A stretch of DNA of 48,705 nucleotides from Perkinsus marinus ATCC 50983 (GCF_000006405.1 NW_003200804.1:323070-371774); one strand, 5' to 3'. Positions 12,153 through 23,059 are shown, counted from the first letter of the stretch. The notes: generated from the sequence alone by a model not told the origin. Made by a program: numbers and translations.

Positions 12153-12246
12153 CCCAGTGAACTCGACCACAAGCTTCTGCCAGAAACAGCTCAAGCGGTT
12201 GAGACAGTGAATAGTATAGAGTATTACTAGGATACGTTAGGAGGAG

Positions 12247-14035
12247 TCAAGGCTCGGTAGCATCCGTCATGTCGATATCACCAGCTCCAGTGGTTGGGCC
12301 GGCCTCGGCTTGGCCCTCCAGAGGCGAGGAATCAGCAGGGTCTTCATGACTATCATTACAGGGCATTTGAGCATTACAAGGGGGCGTTATCACTCCAGGC
12401 GGGGGCGGTAGACCCTTGAAAGCCTCCGGTATGATCACAGACTGAGGCTCGGCCAGCTCAGACACCTGAGCTGCGGCTTCCTCCGAGTCAGAACCCATGA
12501 CGGGCTGGTCATTCTGGGGCGGTGCCTCGATAGGAGTCGGGACAGCAGCTGGCAAGGTGGTCGAGAGGAGACCTTCGGGGGCACTGAAATTCACTACAGC
12601 TACCCTATTGTCCGTCTTGGGCTGTAGCAACTCTGTGTTGTCATCGTCGCCCATTGAGACGTACCTGTAGCGATTTGCGATAGCCTATGTTGAACCGGTA
12701 GGCTGCGTCCACTTACGTGGGCCACACTCTCTGCCCAGTCCCCACTGCGAGTCTACTGAGGCTGACAGGCTCTATTTCAGCGGCAATGCACGGAGCCCCC
12801 GAAGAGGCCACACAGCATTTGCCCAGCAAGTCCCCAGTGAGAGTATCGTACCTGCGGAAGAATGCGTGTGGGAGAACAGCAGTGAGTGCGAGGGCGTTAC
12901 CAAAGGACATGACCACTATCGTCACCAGTTGCGAGAATCCGACTATTGCCCAGGAAGGAAAAGTCGAAGCGCTGATTGGTCTTGGTCGCGCGAGGCAACA
13001 TCGTCACGGGTTCCACACCGGAGGACCTCAAGTCCCACACCCGCATTGAAGTGTCCATTCGATGACCACTGACCAGCAACCCTTGGGGAGACAACCTGGC
13101 CAAACGATGTTACACAAGGGCTCGCGTGCAAGGAAGGAGGGTCAGCTCACTTGAGCGAGGTGATCCCACCGCCATCTGAGGCCGACAACATCTTCACACA
13201 CTTGGCGTTTCTCTTGGACCCTTGGCGTTCATCATATATACCAATAGTACTGAGTGAAGCACCCTAGCCCCATAGGGTAACGGTAAACCACACTCACCGG
13301 CTGTAGGTTCCCAAGGCATAGCATTTGTCATCAACCCAAGCCGCTGCCGAGACGATGCCACGCTGGCCTGTCTTCCCTTTGCGAGTTGATAATACCTAAC
13401 GTGAAGCCCTGGCACTGGGGGAAACCTAGAAGGATGTGTGGTACACGATGATAGGCGCTCTTGCCAGGACGAGTGAGGTCCCACAGCCACACTTGAGGCT
13501 GCCCCGCGACACCACCGAGCAAACGCGAGCCGTCTTGGGAGAAAGCCAGACACGAGGCGGCTCTAACCTCATCAGTGAGGGAGTAGCCTTGGTAACTGCG
13601 ATGGTGACACTGAGCTAGATAAAGCGCGAGCCGCGGACCCACCTCGCGGCCACTTCTCCAGTGAGGAGGTTGACCAGATGAATCGGCCGATCTCTCACCG
13701 AAACTGCATAGTGGAAATCAGCCGGCCTGAAAGAAGATTCAGTGAAGGGGCTGCAGTGGCTGTACTCACTCAGCTCCCAATGGGCACATCTCCACTGCAG
13801 TTATAGTCCCCGAGGCCTGCTCGGTTCGCGTAGGTTGGGCCAGTCCTTGGTCCACATCGAATACCCGACAGGTATTATCAGCGAAGTAGGACACTAGATG
13901 CTTTCCCCTAGGGGCCCAAAAGAGACCCCGAGGATAGTTATTGTAGGAACCATTATAATCATCATAGGGACTACACACGGCACCGGCTGTGTCACAGGAG
14001 ATGCATGGTGAGGACGGGGGCGGGCAGTCAACCAT
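12247..14035 (-). CDS. WRAP53: WRAP53/TCAB1-type WD40 protein
   Basis: WD40 propeller that in animals binds the CAB box of scaRNAs and telomerase RNA and brings them to Cajal bodies. Spliced text follows the family order: 'YPRGLFWAPRGKHLVSYFAD', 'AVSVRDRPIHLVNLLTGE', 'DEVRAASCLAFSQDGSRLL', 'KGKTGQRGIVSAAAWVDD', 'GGGITSLKLSPQGLLVSGHR', and the diagnostic 'TNQRFDFSFLGNSRILATGD'. About eight exons with introns of roughly 43-62 nt. The ATG at 14035 lies only 62 bp from the preceding gene's stop. The C-terminus adds about 130 residues rich in Pro, Glu and Ala with no recognisable domain. Presence suggests a scaRNA or telomerase RNA trafficking system in this protist. Confidence 0.85.
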
Positions 14036-14097
14036 AAGCAGGAATCGCTAACACGAGGCCCTTGGCTGTTGCAAAGGAACTCAACCAAGGCGAGCGT

Positions 14098-16039
14098 CAG
14101 GCAAGAAACGTTTCATTTTGGGGCAAGTCCTCATCGGTGACCACATCGCTGAGGCTCACTCGATGGACTTCAATCCACTTGTCGAAGCGGCCTGAGAAGA
14201 GGGAGGACATCAGCATCGATCAGTGTTGGAGGATTATATGTTCGCTTTCGTCGCTAATTTCTGATACTCGAATTCGGGTAGAAGTGTACAGGAACCAGCG
14301 AGAAATTCCCAAAAGTTCCATATTGTCACCAACACATGTATTCGACCAGGTGCATATCTTCCCACACTTCATGCGGCCAACCTAGTCGGTAATCATACCT
14401 GGACGGACGACTGCTGGGTCCAGCCTCTCCGGTGAGATAGTCGAGGTAGCAACCACCGCCAACGACTCCTCCACATCGGCATCTACTCCATCGAGACAAG
14501 TGAGGAGGGTAGTCAGTGTACGCCGATACGTTCCGGATGTACCTGCGGGATGGATACCCACCGAGTCTGACTGAACCCATGGCAGTCACTTGAGGGAAGC
14601 CTCATTGCTACTATGGAACACACTGTGGTCTCGGCCAGGACGTACCATCATCATCGGCCGCATCCTCCCGTGCCGTCGCGATTGACTCTAGGCCGTCCAA
14701 GATGAGTACAGCGGGAAGCTTGAGCCTGGCCGCATCGAACTGCCGTTGCAAGTTACGCTCAGTCGAGCCGAGGTACTTCCCAAAGATGCCAGACACGTCC
14801 ACCTGAGGTCCACGTATATCCGGGAAGGGGCCGCCAAATGAAGAGGACGCCTACCCGCACGATAGATACCCTCGAGGGCATGAAGTCAGCCAGAACAGAG
14901 TCTATTAGGGTACTCTTACCACTGCCACTGACACCATGGACCAACACTCTCGCACTGGGGCGTAAGCCCATGCGCCTATAAAGATTAGGGTAGAGGAAGG
15001 GTAAGACCACGGCCTCCTTGAGGAGCTGGCGTTCCTCTTCCAAACCGTAGCAGGGCACAGAAGCCGACGCGCTAGTGCTGACAGTAGACTCCTCTGAGGC
15101 TGGGGAACAGTCGATCCGATCGGCCTTGTCGAATTTGGACAACCAAGCGCCTGCCACAGTTGCGAGGTTGCCTCTAGCCACCACTAGCAGGGAAATCCGC
15201 AATCGTTGACAGGCTTCCCATAAGCCCTCACAGACCTCGGCGTTGGCAGGGGTGTGGGAAACGTCGAGGAGAGTTACCGCCTTTGGGCCGAGGTTTCCCA
15301 ACAGGTTATGGAAGCTGCGACGGTCTGGACGAAAAGTTAGCAGCTCGAAAGCACTGAGCTCGAGGGAGTCGGCGAATCGAAGGTCGTCGGGGCAGTTGTA
15401 GTAGAGGCAACTTCTGGTAGGTGGTGACGGGGTGACACTGTGACTTTGGGGTAGAGCAAAGCCATCGAATAAGGTCTCATTATGTCCAGACCCATCCAGC
15501 GTGAATTCAACGTTTTTGCCGAGTAGATTTAGGCATACTAGATGCCCCTGTGCTAGGAAGGGCCAGGCCCTCAGTTGACGCTCGGCAGCACTCCGGAGGA
15601 CTTCTGGATTGAGAGACATGGATTGGAGCACATCGGGCCAGTGGGCACGACGAGGAAGGCTGAGCCTCCACGACGCTGGAGAAGGTTCCTGTTCATCTAA
15701 GGGTAGAAAGCGAATGAGTGATATTCTCTGCCGATTGTGATGTTACTTAGATGAGTGACCGTCACTTCTGATCCCAGCTGTCGTCGGGCCCAGGTGGGCA
15801 ACTCCATCCGGCCAGCCTCGACCTTGCGGGACCGCAGAGACCAGAGACAGATCTGAGATAACCGTACCCAAACATGAAGACGCTGGCTAGACACCACATA
15901 CCTTATGGCCACTCCTACTGCTCTCTACGAGGACCATCCTCGCGTCGGGCAGGTCAACCGGGGACAACAAGCAGGAGTGCCGAGGCCATGCTTCCCGTAC
16001 CACCGTCACGGCCGTCAGAGTCACCGAAGCGGCGGCCAT
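14098..16039 (-). CDS. Divergent AAA ATPase (NSF/CDC48/PEX-like), single degenerate module
   Basis: The spliced protein starts at the ATG at 16039 and has an N-terminal region that may be a double-psi-barrel-like substrate domain, followed by one AAA module: P-loop 'VHGVSGSGKSTLI', 'GKYLGSTERNLQRQFDAAR', Walker B 'PAVLILDGLESIA', the second region of homology 'VVATSTISPERLDPAVVRPG', and across an intron 'RFDKWIEV'. The usual Walker B glutamate is Gly here. The protein stops about 25 residues after the arginine-finger segment, so the helical lid and any D2 module are missing. The degenerate module resembles the inactive D1 of PEX6/PEX1 type proteins, but no orthology is claimed. An earlier reading that gave the last exon to the WD40 gene is wrong, because it completes the RPGRFD motif. 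Confidence 0.72.
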
Positions 16040-16119
16040 AGAAAGATTGCTCGTGTTCTAGATCACGCCTGATGAAAGCATTGTCGACCAACGAAACTCT
16101 GAGGCTGGCAAGAAACCAA

Positions 16120-17892
16120 TCACTTTATGCACGTCAACTTCCATGGAGGAGGGTGAAACCAAACTCGAAGGTCAACGTCGGGGTACCTTTCCACGAACTG
16201 AGCCATCGCAGCCAGGCTGGACACGCATGGTGCCCGGCTGAGGACCAGCCTCACCCAGCCGCAGTCGTGGGTGTCTCGATGGGCCTCCAATACTCGCGCC
16301 ACCTCCTCTAGAGCTCTGAAGTCTGGCTCGGTGTTGCGGACCCAGCCGTGATGGTAGGGCGTCAGCACTGTGACAGAAGAGGTATTCTGAGGCACTGGGA
16401 GGAAGACCGTGGGCGGGCCAGAAACAGACTCCCCATCGCCATCCTCTGGTGTAAGGACGTACTCCACGACTGAGGCGAAGCGATGGCCAACGAGTTTAGC
16501 CTGAAGATTTCCTGGAAGGTCGCTAGGAGCCCCCAGGACCCCCAGCTGTTTACACACCTCCCGCGCTCCTGCACTGCCCAGTGATCGGATCTCGACCGGC
16601 CGGCCTTCCCTGATGTGCCGTAGCACTAGTCCTATGGCTGCCTTCCAGGCCGCCTCGAGAGCCGCAGATGGAGATTCCTCCCCGAAAAGGTCAATCACGG
16701 AGATCAGAGCCGTAGTGTCCAACCTAGAAGCCTTCAAGGCTTCCTCTGCCGTGACCAGCAGCTTGGCCTTGGCAGCCTGATCGACTCGGTCCGCCACGGG
16801 CAGCATGGCTTGAGCGAATGTCGCTAGGTTGCCGTCCACTGAGCCGACGGAAGCGACTGAGTTCATAACTGTGACCAGCGCCTCAGTGGCGTGCCGGTCT
16901 TCCTTCTCCACTTTCCCTATATAACCCGACAGAGCAGTAGCGACCATCGCGAGCTCTTCCACCTTCCAAGGTCTCCCTCCCCCTCGACCCAGGATGAGCC
17001 GACACGCCGATTCCATCAGCTGCCGTACCTCCATCGAGTTCACCAGACTTTCTGTCCTGGTGACCGCCCATAGTACGTTGCTGAACTCCCTCGTAGGAAA
17101 TCCATATGGCCACCCGGGGAGCATTGCCTCTATAGCCTGTCGTAACATCGGCACTACAGCTCGGTCCTGGTCACCTCTCCAGAGCTCAAGGGTCGCCACT
17201 GCCCACAGCGCGCTGGCCATCTCCCGCGGTTGGGCTGATGGGTCCGACAGGATTCTACTAGCTAAGGCAAGTAGGAGTTCAAACGGCAGAGGCTCTGGAC
17301 GGCGGTGCTTCCAAAAGGCCGCGAATGACCACAGCATAATACATACCTCCCGTATTGGCGTACCACTCAGGGAGGTCAGGTTAGTAGCAAGATGCTCTGA
17401 TGCCACGGAGAAGACACTTTCGTGCCCAGCCGTCCCAGGGGTCTTGGCATAGGCCCACAGTAGTCCCGCTAGCGTTCCCGAGTTGAGCCGTCCTATTCGC
17501 CGGCCACGGGCTCCCTGCTTGTCGTCACAGAGGACAGCCGAAAGGCACTCCGGCAGCGGTGTAGAGGGACGAGCCTTCGCCCAGCAGTAGCAGAGCCGGG
17601 CCACAGACTGTGGATGAGAAAAGCGACCGCCCTCGACCTCTACTACAACCTCGTCCAGAATCCTCTCCAGCAGCTTAGAGGAATCTTCACAGTTGACCGA
17701 CACCAGGCGGTACACAGCATGGACTTTGTTCCGATCATTCAGGGCCTGGTCCCTCCACAGGGCCTCGACGTTGTCCACAAGATCCGCTTTCCCCCACGTA
17801 TTGAGGAGCCGCCGAATCTCCATCTGCTGACCCGCTTCGGAAGGGCCAGCCACCCTCATCACCGCACAGAGCCGACGATACGACCGATACAT
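16120..17892 (-). CDS. Helical-repeat protein, OPR/HPR/FAST-like, probably organellar
   Basis: An uninterrupted frame of 590 aa from the ATG at 17892. It carries repeated helical units with a 'hxxhLWAhA' core: 'LAGLLWAYAKTP', 'VCIMLWSFAAFW', 'MASALWAVATLE', 'FSNVLWAVTRTE', 'LAMVATALSGYI'. This pattern is typical of octo/heptatricopeptide and FASTK-like RNA-binding proteins, which in apicomplexans and dinoflagellates act on mitochondrial or plastid rRNA fragments and transcripts. The first 20 residues are basic with no acid (MYRSYRRLCAVMRV), a plausible mitochondrial presequence. The last 110 residues form a different, unrecognised domain; no clear RAP domain is seen. It is one of the few intronless genes here. 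Confidence 0.7.
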   Translation of the reverse strand: MYRSYRRLCAVMRVAGPSEAGQQMEIRRLLNTWGKADLVDNVEALWRDQALNDRNKVHAVYRLVSVNCEDSSKLLERILDEVVVEVEGGRFSHPQSVARLCYCWAKARPSTPLPECLSAVLCDDKQGARGRRIGRLNSGTLAGLLWAYAKTPGTAGHESVFSVASEHLATNLTSLSGTPIREVCIMLWSFAAFWKHRRPEPLPFELLLALASRILSDPSAQPREMASALWAVATLELWRGDQDRAVVPMLRQAIEAMLPGWPYGFPTREFSNVLWAVTRTESLVNSMEVRQLMESACRLILGRGGGRPWKVEELAMVATALSGYIGKVEKEDRHATEALVTVMNSVASVGSVDGNLATFAQAMLPVADRVDQAAKAKLLVTAEEALKASRLDTTALISVIDLFGEESPSAALEAAWKAAIGLVLRHIREGRPVEIRSLGSAGAREVCKQLGVLGAPSDLPGNLQAKLVGHRFASVVEYVLTPEDGDGESVSGPPTVFLPVPQNTSSVTVLTPYHHGWVRNTEPDFRALEEVARVLEAHRDTHDCGWVRLVLSRAPCVSSLAAMAQFVERYPDVDLRVWFHPPPWKLTCIK

Positions 17893-18094
17893 TAAAAAGA
17901 AGATACCACCGAGGGTAACCCTGTCTGCCAAGGAGGACCGCCCCCAACTGTCGAACCCAACAAGAGCAGCCCTACGGCTTTAGAAACGCGCGATATGGAC
18001 ACACAGTGTGGTGAATGTTACAGTCGATGCCAGGATTAAGATTCAATACCAATAGTACAACAGAGCCAAGGACGCGGATCCTGTCTTATGGTGA

Positions 18095-21000
18095 CTACCC
18101 CCACCGACACAGTTTACACTCCCTCAGTGTTGGACTCGGGTTCATCTCGTCAGGCTCGGGCTGGCAGCACTTGTCGTGATACGTATGGCCACAGTCGAAA
18201 ATGGTGACCTTGCCAGAGATATTCCCTTCACCCACCAGGGGCCTCTGACAACCTTGACAGAGGACCGAGCCCACGCTGAGGGCACGACTCTGCCGAGACA
18301 CCAAGTCAGAGAACAGCTTACTAGCGTCCTGTCGGCATATATCTTCGGTCGCCTCTGCCAACGAGTAGGAAAAGCCAATACCGCCCAAGAGGCTCACCAG
18401 AGGCTTCCGTAGGGCATCATCATCAACCCGTCGACCCGGCCGCTTCCGAAGCAGCGTCTCAATAGACTGACCCACGGGTACCAAATCCAATACTCCCCCC
18501 TTGCGTAGGAGCATCTCCGAAATCTGCAAGTCGTCGCATGCCATCGCCAAACAGGGCATCCAAAGCTTAGAAATTTGCTCTGGCTGGAGCTTCTCCGCTC
18601 GCCTGAGGGTGAAGTCCGCTGCTAGCGAGACCAACTCGAGTTTATGAGACTCCTCCTGAGCCTTGGCTAGAGCGTCCAATACAGTGGTCACAGCACCATC
18701 ATCGTCCTCGGCCTTCTCACACAGGCAGAGCATGCCCTGAACGCTCGAGTACCTCTGGCACAGCTCTCGTGCCTGGTCCAGCGGTATAGCGTCCTTATCA
18801 GCTCTAAGTAGGAACTTCGAGACGCCCGACTGGCGATCAGTCCGTAGTAGCAGCTCCAGCCCGGTCATCGCATGGGCGCGATAGAACTTCCTCCGACCCT
18901 CAGCGTTCCGCCACGACGAGTCTGGGTTCAAGAGCGGCAATAAAAATGCGCAGTAGAGGTCATCAGAAATGTCCCCGAGCTTCACAACAGGCCCGGTCGA
19001 CTCCTCCAATTCAAGAGTGCCATCCATAAAGAGCCGCCCAGTCTCTGCCGGGTTCAATTCTATGAGCCTTCGGACCAACGCCAGCGCAGCCGTCCGGATG
19101 CCTCGAGAGATCTGCGGGTCATCACTACGTATGATATCGTCGAATATATCCTCGCTGAGCTGTGGCGCGTCCAAATAGCATGCTAGCATCTCCTGGTAAT
19201 CCCCCAGACAATGCCCTAATGCCCAGGCCTGGACAGACCGCATGCCTTTGGCCGCCGCCTCCTTCACGAACTCAGCGACGTCGATCGATGCGCACTTATC
19301 GTCTTCATATATCCTCTCAAATGCCACTTGTATCCGCTTCTCCGGGAAGGCCTCCAGCATGACCTTCAGAACCTGCTGCCGAACCTCCCTAGGTTCAATG
19401 GCAATCCCCAGGACCTGGCAAGCCTTGGCGACGAATACGTAATAGCTTCTCCAGGCTTCTGCATCCACATCACGGTCCGGCCTCTTCGTCATCCGAATGC
19501 TGCACTGCTGTATACACTCTTCGGTCAAGGGTAGAGCCTTGAAGAACTCGGAGGCTGAGATCTCGAGGAGTTGGTCGAAGCATCCAGAAGTGTCACTAAA
19601 TACTGCCTTGACGAGGTCGTTGACGGCCGTGGCGGGTGGCTTGGGCACGGGAGTGGGGGTCTCCAAAGGGTACGGCTTCCCCGCCAGAGTAGAAGCAAGA
19701 TACGAGTAAAGGTACTCCACAAGAGGCATGCTAGCGAGCCTCTGACGTTGGCCCTTGGCCTGTAGCCTCTCCATGGCCCTGACTGAGGCATCAACGAAAA
19801 GTTGCAAAGGTGTGGTATAGTCACCGAAGGCCACGTTGTAAATGTACACCACAACCGACCAAAGACCGAATTCGGTCGCCATTCGGGTGGTGAAATTGAG
19901 GTCCAAACTCTCTGGGTTCACACTTAGGCAGAAGTCCTCCGCCGCCCTGCGCACCTCCACTGTGGGATCCTTGGCGAGCTCGTCTTGAAACCTCGCCAGA
20001 ACGAAGGCCACGATCTCAGAGTCGACGGTACCAGCAGGAAGGACTCCGGAGCGTAGTCTGGTCTCAACTACCTTTAAATAGACGTCCCGCACCGCTTCGC
20101 CACATGCCTCGCAACGAGCAAAGACAACACTGTAAAGGAAGTCCCATAGGGCCATACTGGCACAGGCATCCACGGCCAAGGTCACGCACTCCTGGACCCT
20201 CTCGAGGTCGTCCTTGGGCATGTCCAGTAGGAACACCCGCAAGAGGGCTTCCATTTCTACCGAATTCGGCCGATAAACGTCAGCGAGTTGGGGCAGACTA
20301 CCACTACCAATGCCAGACACTAACGTGATAGCCGCACTCATTTCCTGCTGATCCATAAGCTTCTTGATCTCGTCTTGCCAATACCCCACAGTGACCTCTG
20401 TGAAGTGGTGGGAATCGGCCCCAGCCTGGTAACCGGGAAGGACGACGGTAGAGCCAATGACTGTTATGAGGTCAGGGCAGTAGGTGCCCAAGAGCCTGTG
20501 CCGGTAGACGACCTGGCCAGTGCCCCTCAGCATCGTCCCTCGGGGTCTGTTCGTCTGCACTAGGATCACTTCACGGGCGCTGGGCTCCTGCGCTGGGGCC
20601 ACCACGGCAGCAACGAGACCTCCACCGACACACCGAATGCCCCTGAAGCCTGTCGAGAAGTCCTTCGACGGTAGAAGGACTTGACCGATGACATCGAACG
20701 TCGTCAAGTCCTCTCGGGGCCTGAGCATGTGCAGGGTCTTGCCGACCCCGACGCAAAGCATGACAGGTTCAGTACACCAACAGAGGCTCAAGGAGTCTGC
20801 CTCCGACAAAGGCATCTCAAAAACTAGCCTCGGGGTTGGGACCATGCCCACCACCGTCAAGGCCTCCTCTGATACCATCGCGACCAAACCAGCGTCGACC
20901 ATTTTGGATCCTCGGAGAGCCGCCATGGCCTTCACTGGTTTCTCCTTTTTTAATAGGAGCTTCTTTTCACACGTCATCGTCACCAAAAAAGTGTTGAAAG

Positions 21001-21478
21001 TGAGCATGTAGCAACGACCAAGCTCATCTGTCGTCAGAAGGTTCTGCCTCCCCGTAGGCCCCCAAAAGGCCACAGCCGTTATGGGACTGTTTTGCATGTC
21101 CCGAACCAGCTTCTGTAAGGCGTAGGTATTGGCATCGAACAGCGCCACTGCCCCCGAGGCATACCCTACTACCAGTCCAGATCCATCCACCGACCAGTCC
21201 ACGCTCCGGGCTGGCCCTGCATCCTCCGCTGGTGGTCGTATAGTCCGGACCCTCTGGGCACCCAGTTCATGGGATACGACGATGGTGTGCCCGTGCTGAG
21301 TACCGAGGGCCACCTTTGGCCCACGACACGCTGCGATGCACGTGAAGCGGAAGGTCGAGACGCCGGTACGGACACCCTTGACGGAGGCCTTTATCGGCAA
21401 CTCCACTGAAGAGTAGTCCAGAGAGGTCAACGACTTAGCTGCTGGTGTGGAGAGTGTTATAGCAGACGAGGCCGTCAT
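18095..21478 (-). CDS. VPS8: VPS8-like CORVET subunit
   Basis: Large membrane-tethering protein of the endosomal CORVET complex. One long exon encodes about 1127 aa. The N-terminal 350 residues are a beta-propeller (VALGTQHGHTIVV, SVDWSVDGSGLVVGYASGAVALFD, ITAVAFWG), the middle is an alpha-solenoid, and the last 55 residues are a RING-type finger (CQGCQRPL, FDCGHTYHDKCC, CKLC). Order and length fit VPS8 better than VPS41 or VPS18. The frame runs open to 21592, but the first ATGs are at 21535 and 21478, and an acceptor-like sequence lies between them. I chose 21478, and a small upstream exon is possible. Confidence 0.82.
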   Translation of the reverse strand: MTASSAITLSTPAAKSLTSLDYSSVELPIKASVKGVRTGVSTFRFTCIAACRGPKVALGTQHGHTIVVSHELGAQRVRTIRPPAEDAGPARSVDWSVDGSGLVVGYASGAVALFDANTYALQKLVRDMQNSPITAVAFWGPTGRQNLLTTDELGRCYMLTFNTFLVTMTCEKKLLLKKEKPVKAMAALRGSKMVDAGLVAMVSEEALTVVGMVPTPRLVFEMPLSEADSLSLCWCTEPVMLCVGVGKTLHMLRPREDLTTFDVIGQVLLPSKDFSTGFRGIRCVGGGLVAAVVAPAQEPSAREVILVQTNRPRGTMLRGTGQVVYRHRLLGTYCPDLITVIGSTVVLPGYQAGADSHHFTEVTVGYWQDEIKKLMDQQEMSAAITLVSGIGSGSLPQLADVYRPNSVEMEALLRVFLLDMPKDDLERVQECVTLAVDACASMALWDFLYSVVFARCEACGEAVRDVYLKVVETRLRSGVLPAGTVDSEIVAFVLARFQDELAKDPTVEVRRAAEDFCLSVNPESLDLNFTTRMATEFGLWSVVVYIYNVAFGDYTTPLQLFVDASVRAMERLQAKGQRQRLASMPLVEYLYSYLASTLAGKPYPLETPTPVPKPPATAVNDLVKAVFSDTSGCFDQLLEISASEFFKALPLTEECIQQCSIRMTKRPDRDVDAEAWRSYYVFVAKACQVLGIAIEPREVRQQVLKVMLEAFPEKRIQVAFERIYEDDKCASIDVAEFVKEAAAKGMRSVQAWALGHCLGDYQEMLACYLDAPQLSEDIFDDIIRSDDPQISRGIRTAALALVRRLIELNPAETGRLFMDGTLELEESTGPVVKLGDISDDLYCAFLLPLLNPDSSWRNAEGRRKFYRAHAMTGLELLLRTDRQSGVSKFLLRADKDAIPLDQARELCQRYSSVQGMLCLCEKAEDDDGAVTTVLDALAKAQEESHKLELVSLAADFTLRRAEKLQPEQISKLWMPCLAMACDDLQISEMLLRKGGVLDLVPVGQSIETLLRKRPGRRVDDDALRKPLVSLLGGIGFSYSLAEATEDICRQDASKLFSDLVSRQSRALSVGSVLCQGCQRPLVGEGNISGKVTIFDCGHTYHDKCCQPEPDEMNPSPTLRECKLCRWG

Positions 21479-21754
21479 AAGCACAGATGGAAAAGCCCAA
21501 ACACATACCTGCCGTCCACACACTCCTGACCTCATCCGTATCTTGCACGCGGGAACCTTAGATACCCTTTCCGTTGAAACTGCACACAACACACATCGTC
21601 AACGTTTGACATTATCACTCAGGCATGCATCCTACCATTGGTAGGACCATGGAGGCGCTAAGGCCTCTCGGAACAGCGAAAGTATAGTAGTCACGAGGAG
21701 TCTCATGCGCATAGCGTCCATAAGACGCAATAAAGGGATACGACTACTGACCTC

Positions 21755-23059
21755 TTAAGACTGCACTGCCATGTCCTTGACATCCTCTAGTGCCCTCTCG
21801 GACAGGGACGCCCCGTTGGGCGAATAGTCGAGCCCTTGATAGGGTATATATGGCAACGGTGGAGGGACCATCATGGGGTAGGGATGTGGACCGATGGGTG
21901 GATAGTAGTAGAAACTCGGCAGCGGTGGCGGTATTGGATTTCCTCCACTAGAGGACTTGTATTGTCGGCTCTCATGCACGGTCCTGGCCGTAGTGGCGCC
22001 GCCGCCGCCCGTAGTAGTTGCTGAACTACAGTAAGAGGTCATGATGTATTCTGCACGAGAACAGTCAGCGAAATGCATGCGGGACTTGACTCCGACTCGT
22101 TCGAGGAGGGAGGACATCGGAAACGACACCACCTGGAAGGCCGGGGACCCTGAGAGGGAGGGACTGCTGGTACCTCCACCACTGCTACCACGACCAACAG
22201 CGTAAGGGACCATGCCTGCTGGCGGACTGTTAGAGGCTGTGCTGAGCCTAGTATCGTCGGCTGTGGGCTCGGAGTCGTCACAAGGTTCGTTACCATCGCA
22301 AGGGTTGGCAGCGACCACAACAGGTGTTGTCGTATCCCCGCAAGGCTCCCGTCCACTGCATGGCGTCGCGACTTGGCTGTACACTACGTTGCCTAGGGAC
22401 TGGTCTGGGCATGGGCCGCTACCCTGGCAAGGGACCGAAGCGGTGACCACTACAGGCGAGGGCATCTCACATGGCTCCTCGTTGCATGGGTCGGCCACGT
22501 CGCACGAGTCAGGACCATCGCAAGGCACGGGAGGGTACTGCTGGAAGTACTGCATGACCTGGGGCATGACTTGGCGCCAGAGGGGATGGGCCCGTGGAGA
22601 GGCCATGAAGAGACCATACTGTGAAGTCCCAGCAAGGGGAAGGTTAACCATGGACACTCTACCACCCATCAACAGGTCGTGAGGGAAGCCCGGCTGAACC
22701 ACGATGCCGGGATCGGCCGACACGCCACCCGAGTCGAAGAGGGCACAGTACCGCAGTGACGCCATACGGACCGAGATCTGCTGTTTGAGGAAGAGCGGTA
22801 GGTAGGAGGGGAAGTGCTTCTTGAAGCAAGCCGTGGAATCGGGACCAAGAACGTCCCAGTAGTGGTGGTGGTAGAGCGGCTCGGGGAAAAACTGTTGCCA
22901 GGCATCAGAGAGCCCTTGGAGCCCTGGAGGGTTGTTGCCAGCCCCTACGATATGCAGTATTCTGGGGATATCGCCAGCCGTGCTGCGGAGGATGTTGGTG
23001 ACGAGGCCAACTGTAGTTAGTGGTAATACCGAGAGGAAAAAGGTGAGGAAGAAAGCCAT
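21755..23059 (-). CDS. Type II membrane glycosyltransferase-like protein (OCH1/DXD sugar-transferase fold)
   Basis: A single exon of 434 aa. The N-terminus has a hydrophobic anchor (AFFLTFFLSVLPLTTVGLV) as in Golgi type II transferases. The domain follows: 'IPRILHIVG', 'YHHHYWDVLGP', 'LKQQISVRMASLRYCALFDS', then 'GGVSADPGIVVQPGF'. In active members the last segment carries a DxD metal-binding motif; here it is D-P-G, so the second Asp is missing. Residues about 190-285 are an unusual insert of repeated Pro-Cys pairs (PCDGPDSC, PCNEEPC, PCQGSGPC, PCSGREPC, PCDGNEPC) separated by Val/Thr-rich text. The C-terminus is Pro/Tyr-rich. Activity is uncertain. Confidence 0.72.
   Translation of the reverse strand: MAFFLTFFLSVLPLTTVGLVTNILRSTAGDIPRILHIVGAGNNPPGLQGLSDAWQQFFPEPLYHHHYWDVLGPDSTACFKKHFPSYLPLFLKQQISVRMASLRYCALFDSGGVSADPGIVVQPGFPHDLLMGGRVSMVNLPLAGTSQYGLFMASPRAHPLWRQVMPQVMQYFQQYPPVPCDGPDSCDVADPCNEEPCEMPSPVVVTASVPCQGSGPCPDQSLGNVVYSQVATPCSGREPCGDTTTPVVVAANPCDGNEPCDDSEPTADDTRLSTASNSPPAGMVPYAVGRGSSGGGTSSPSLSGSPAFQVVSFPMSSLLERVGVKSRMHFADCSRAEYIMTSYCSSATTTGGGGATTARTVHESRQYKSSSGGNPIPPPLPSFYYYPPIGPHPYPMMVPPPLPYIPYQGLDYSPNGASLSERALEDVKDMAVQS

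Noticed and set aside
13580-13720. A 29-nt ultra-short intron in the WD40 gene
   Set aside because: A normal 44-nt intron with an earlier donor joins TGE to CHHRSYQ in frame and matches WRAP53 better.
14098-14210. ATG at 14210 as the start of the WD40 gene
   Set aside because: This exon completes the AAA motif RPGRFDKWIEV; the WD40 protein has its own ATG at 14035.
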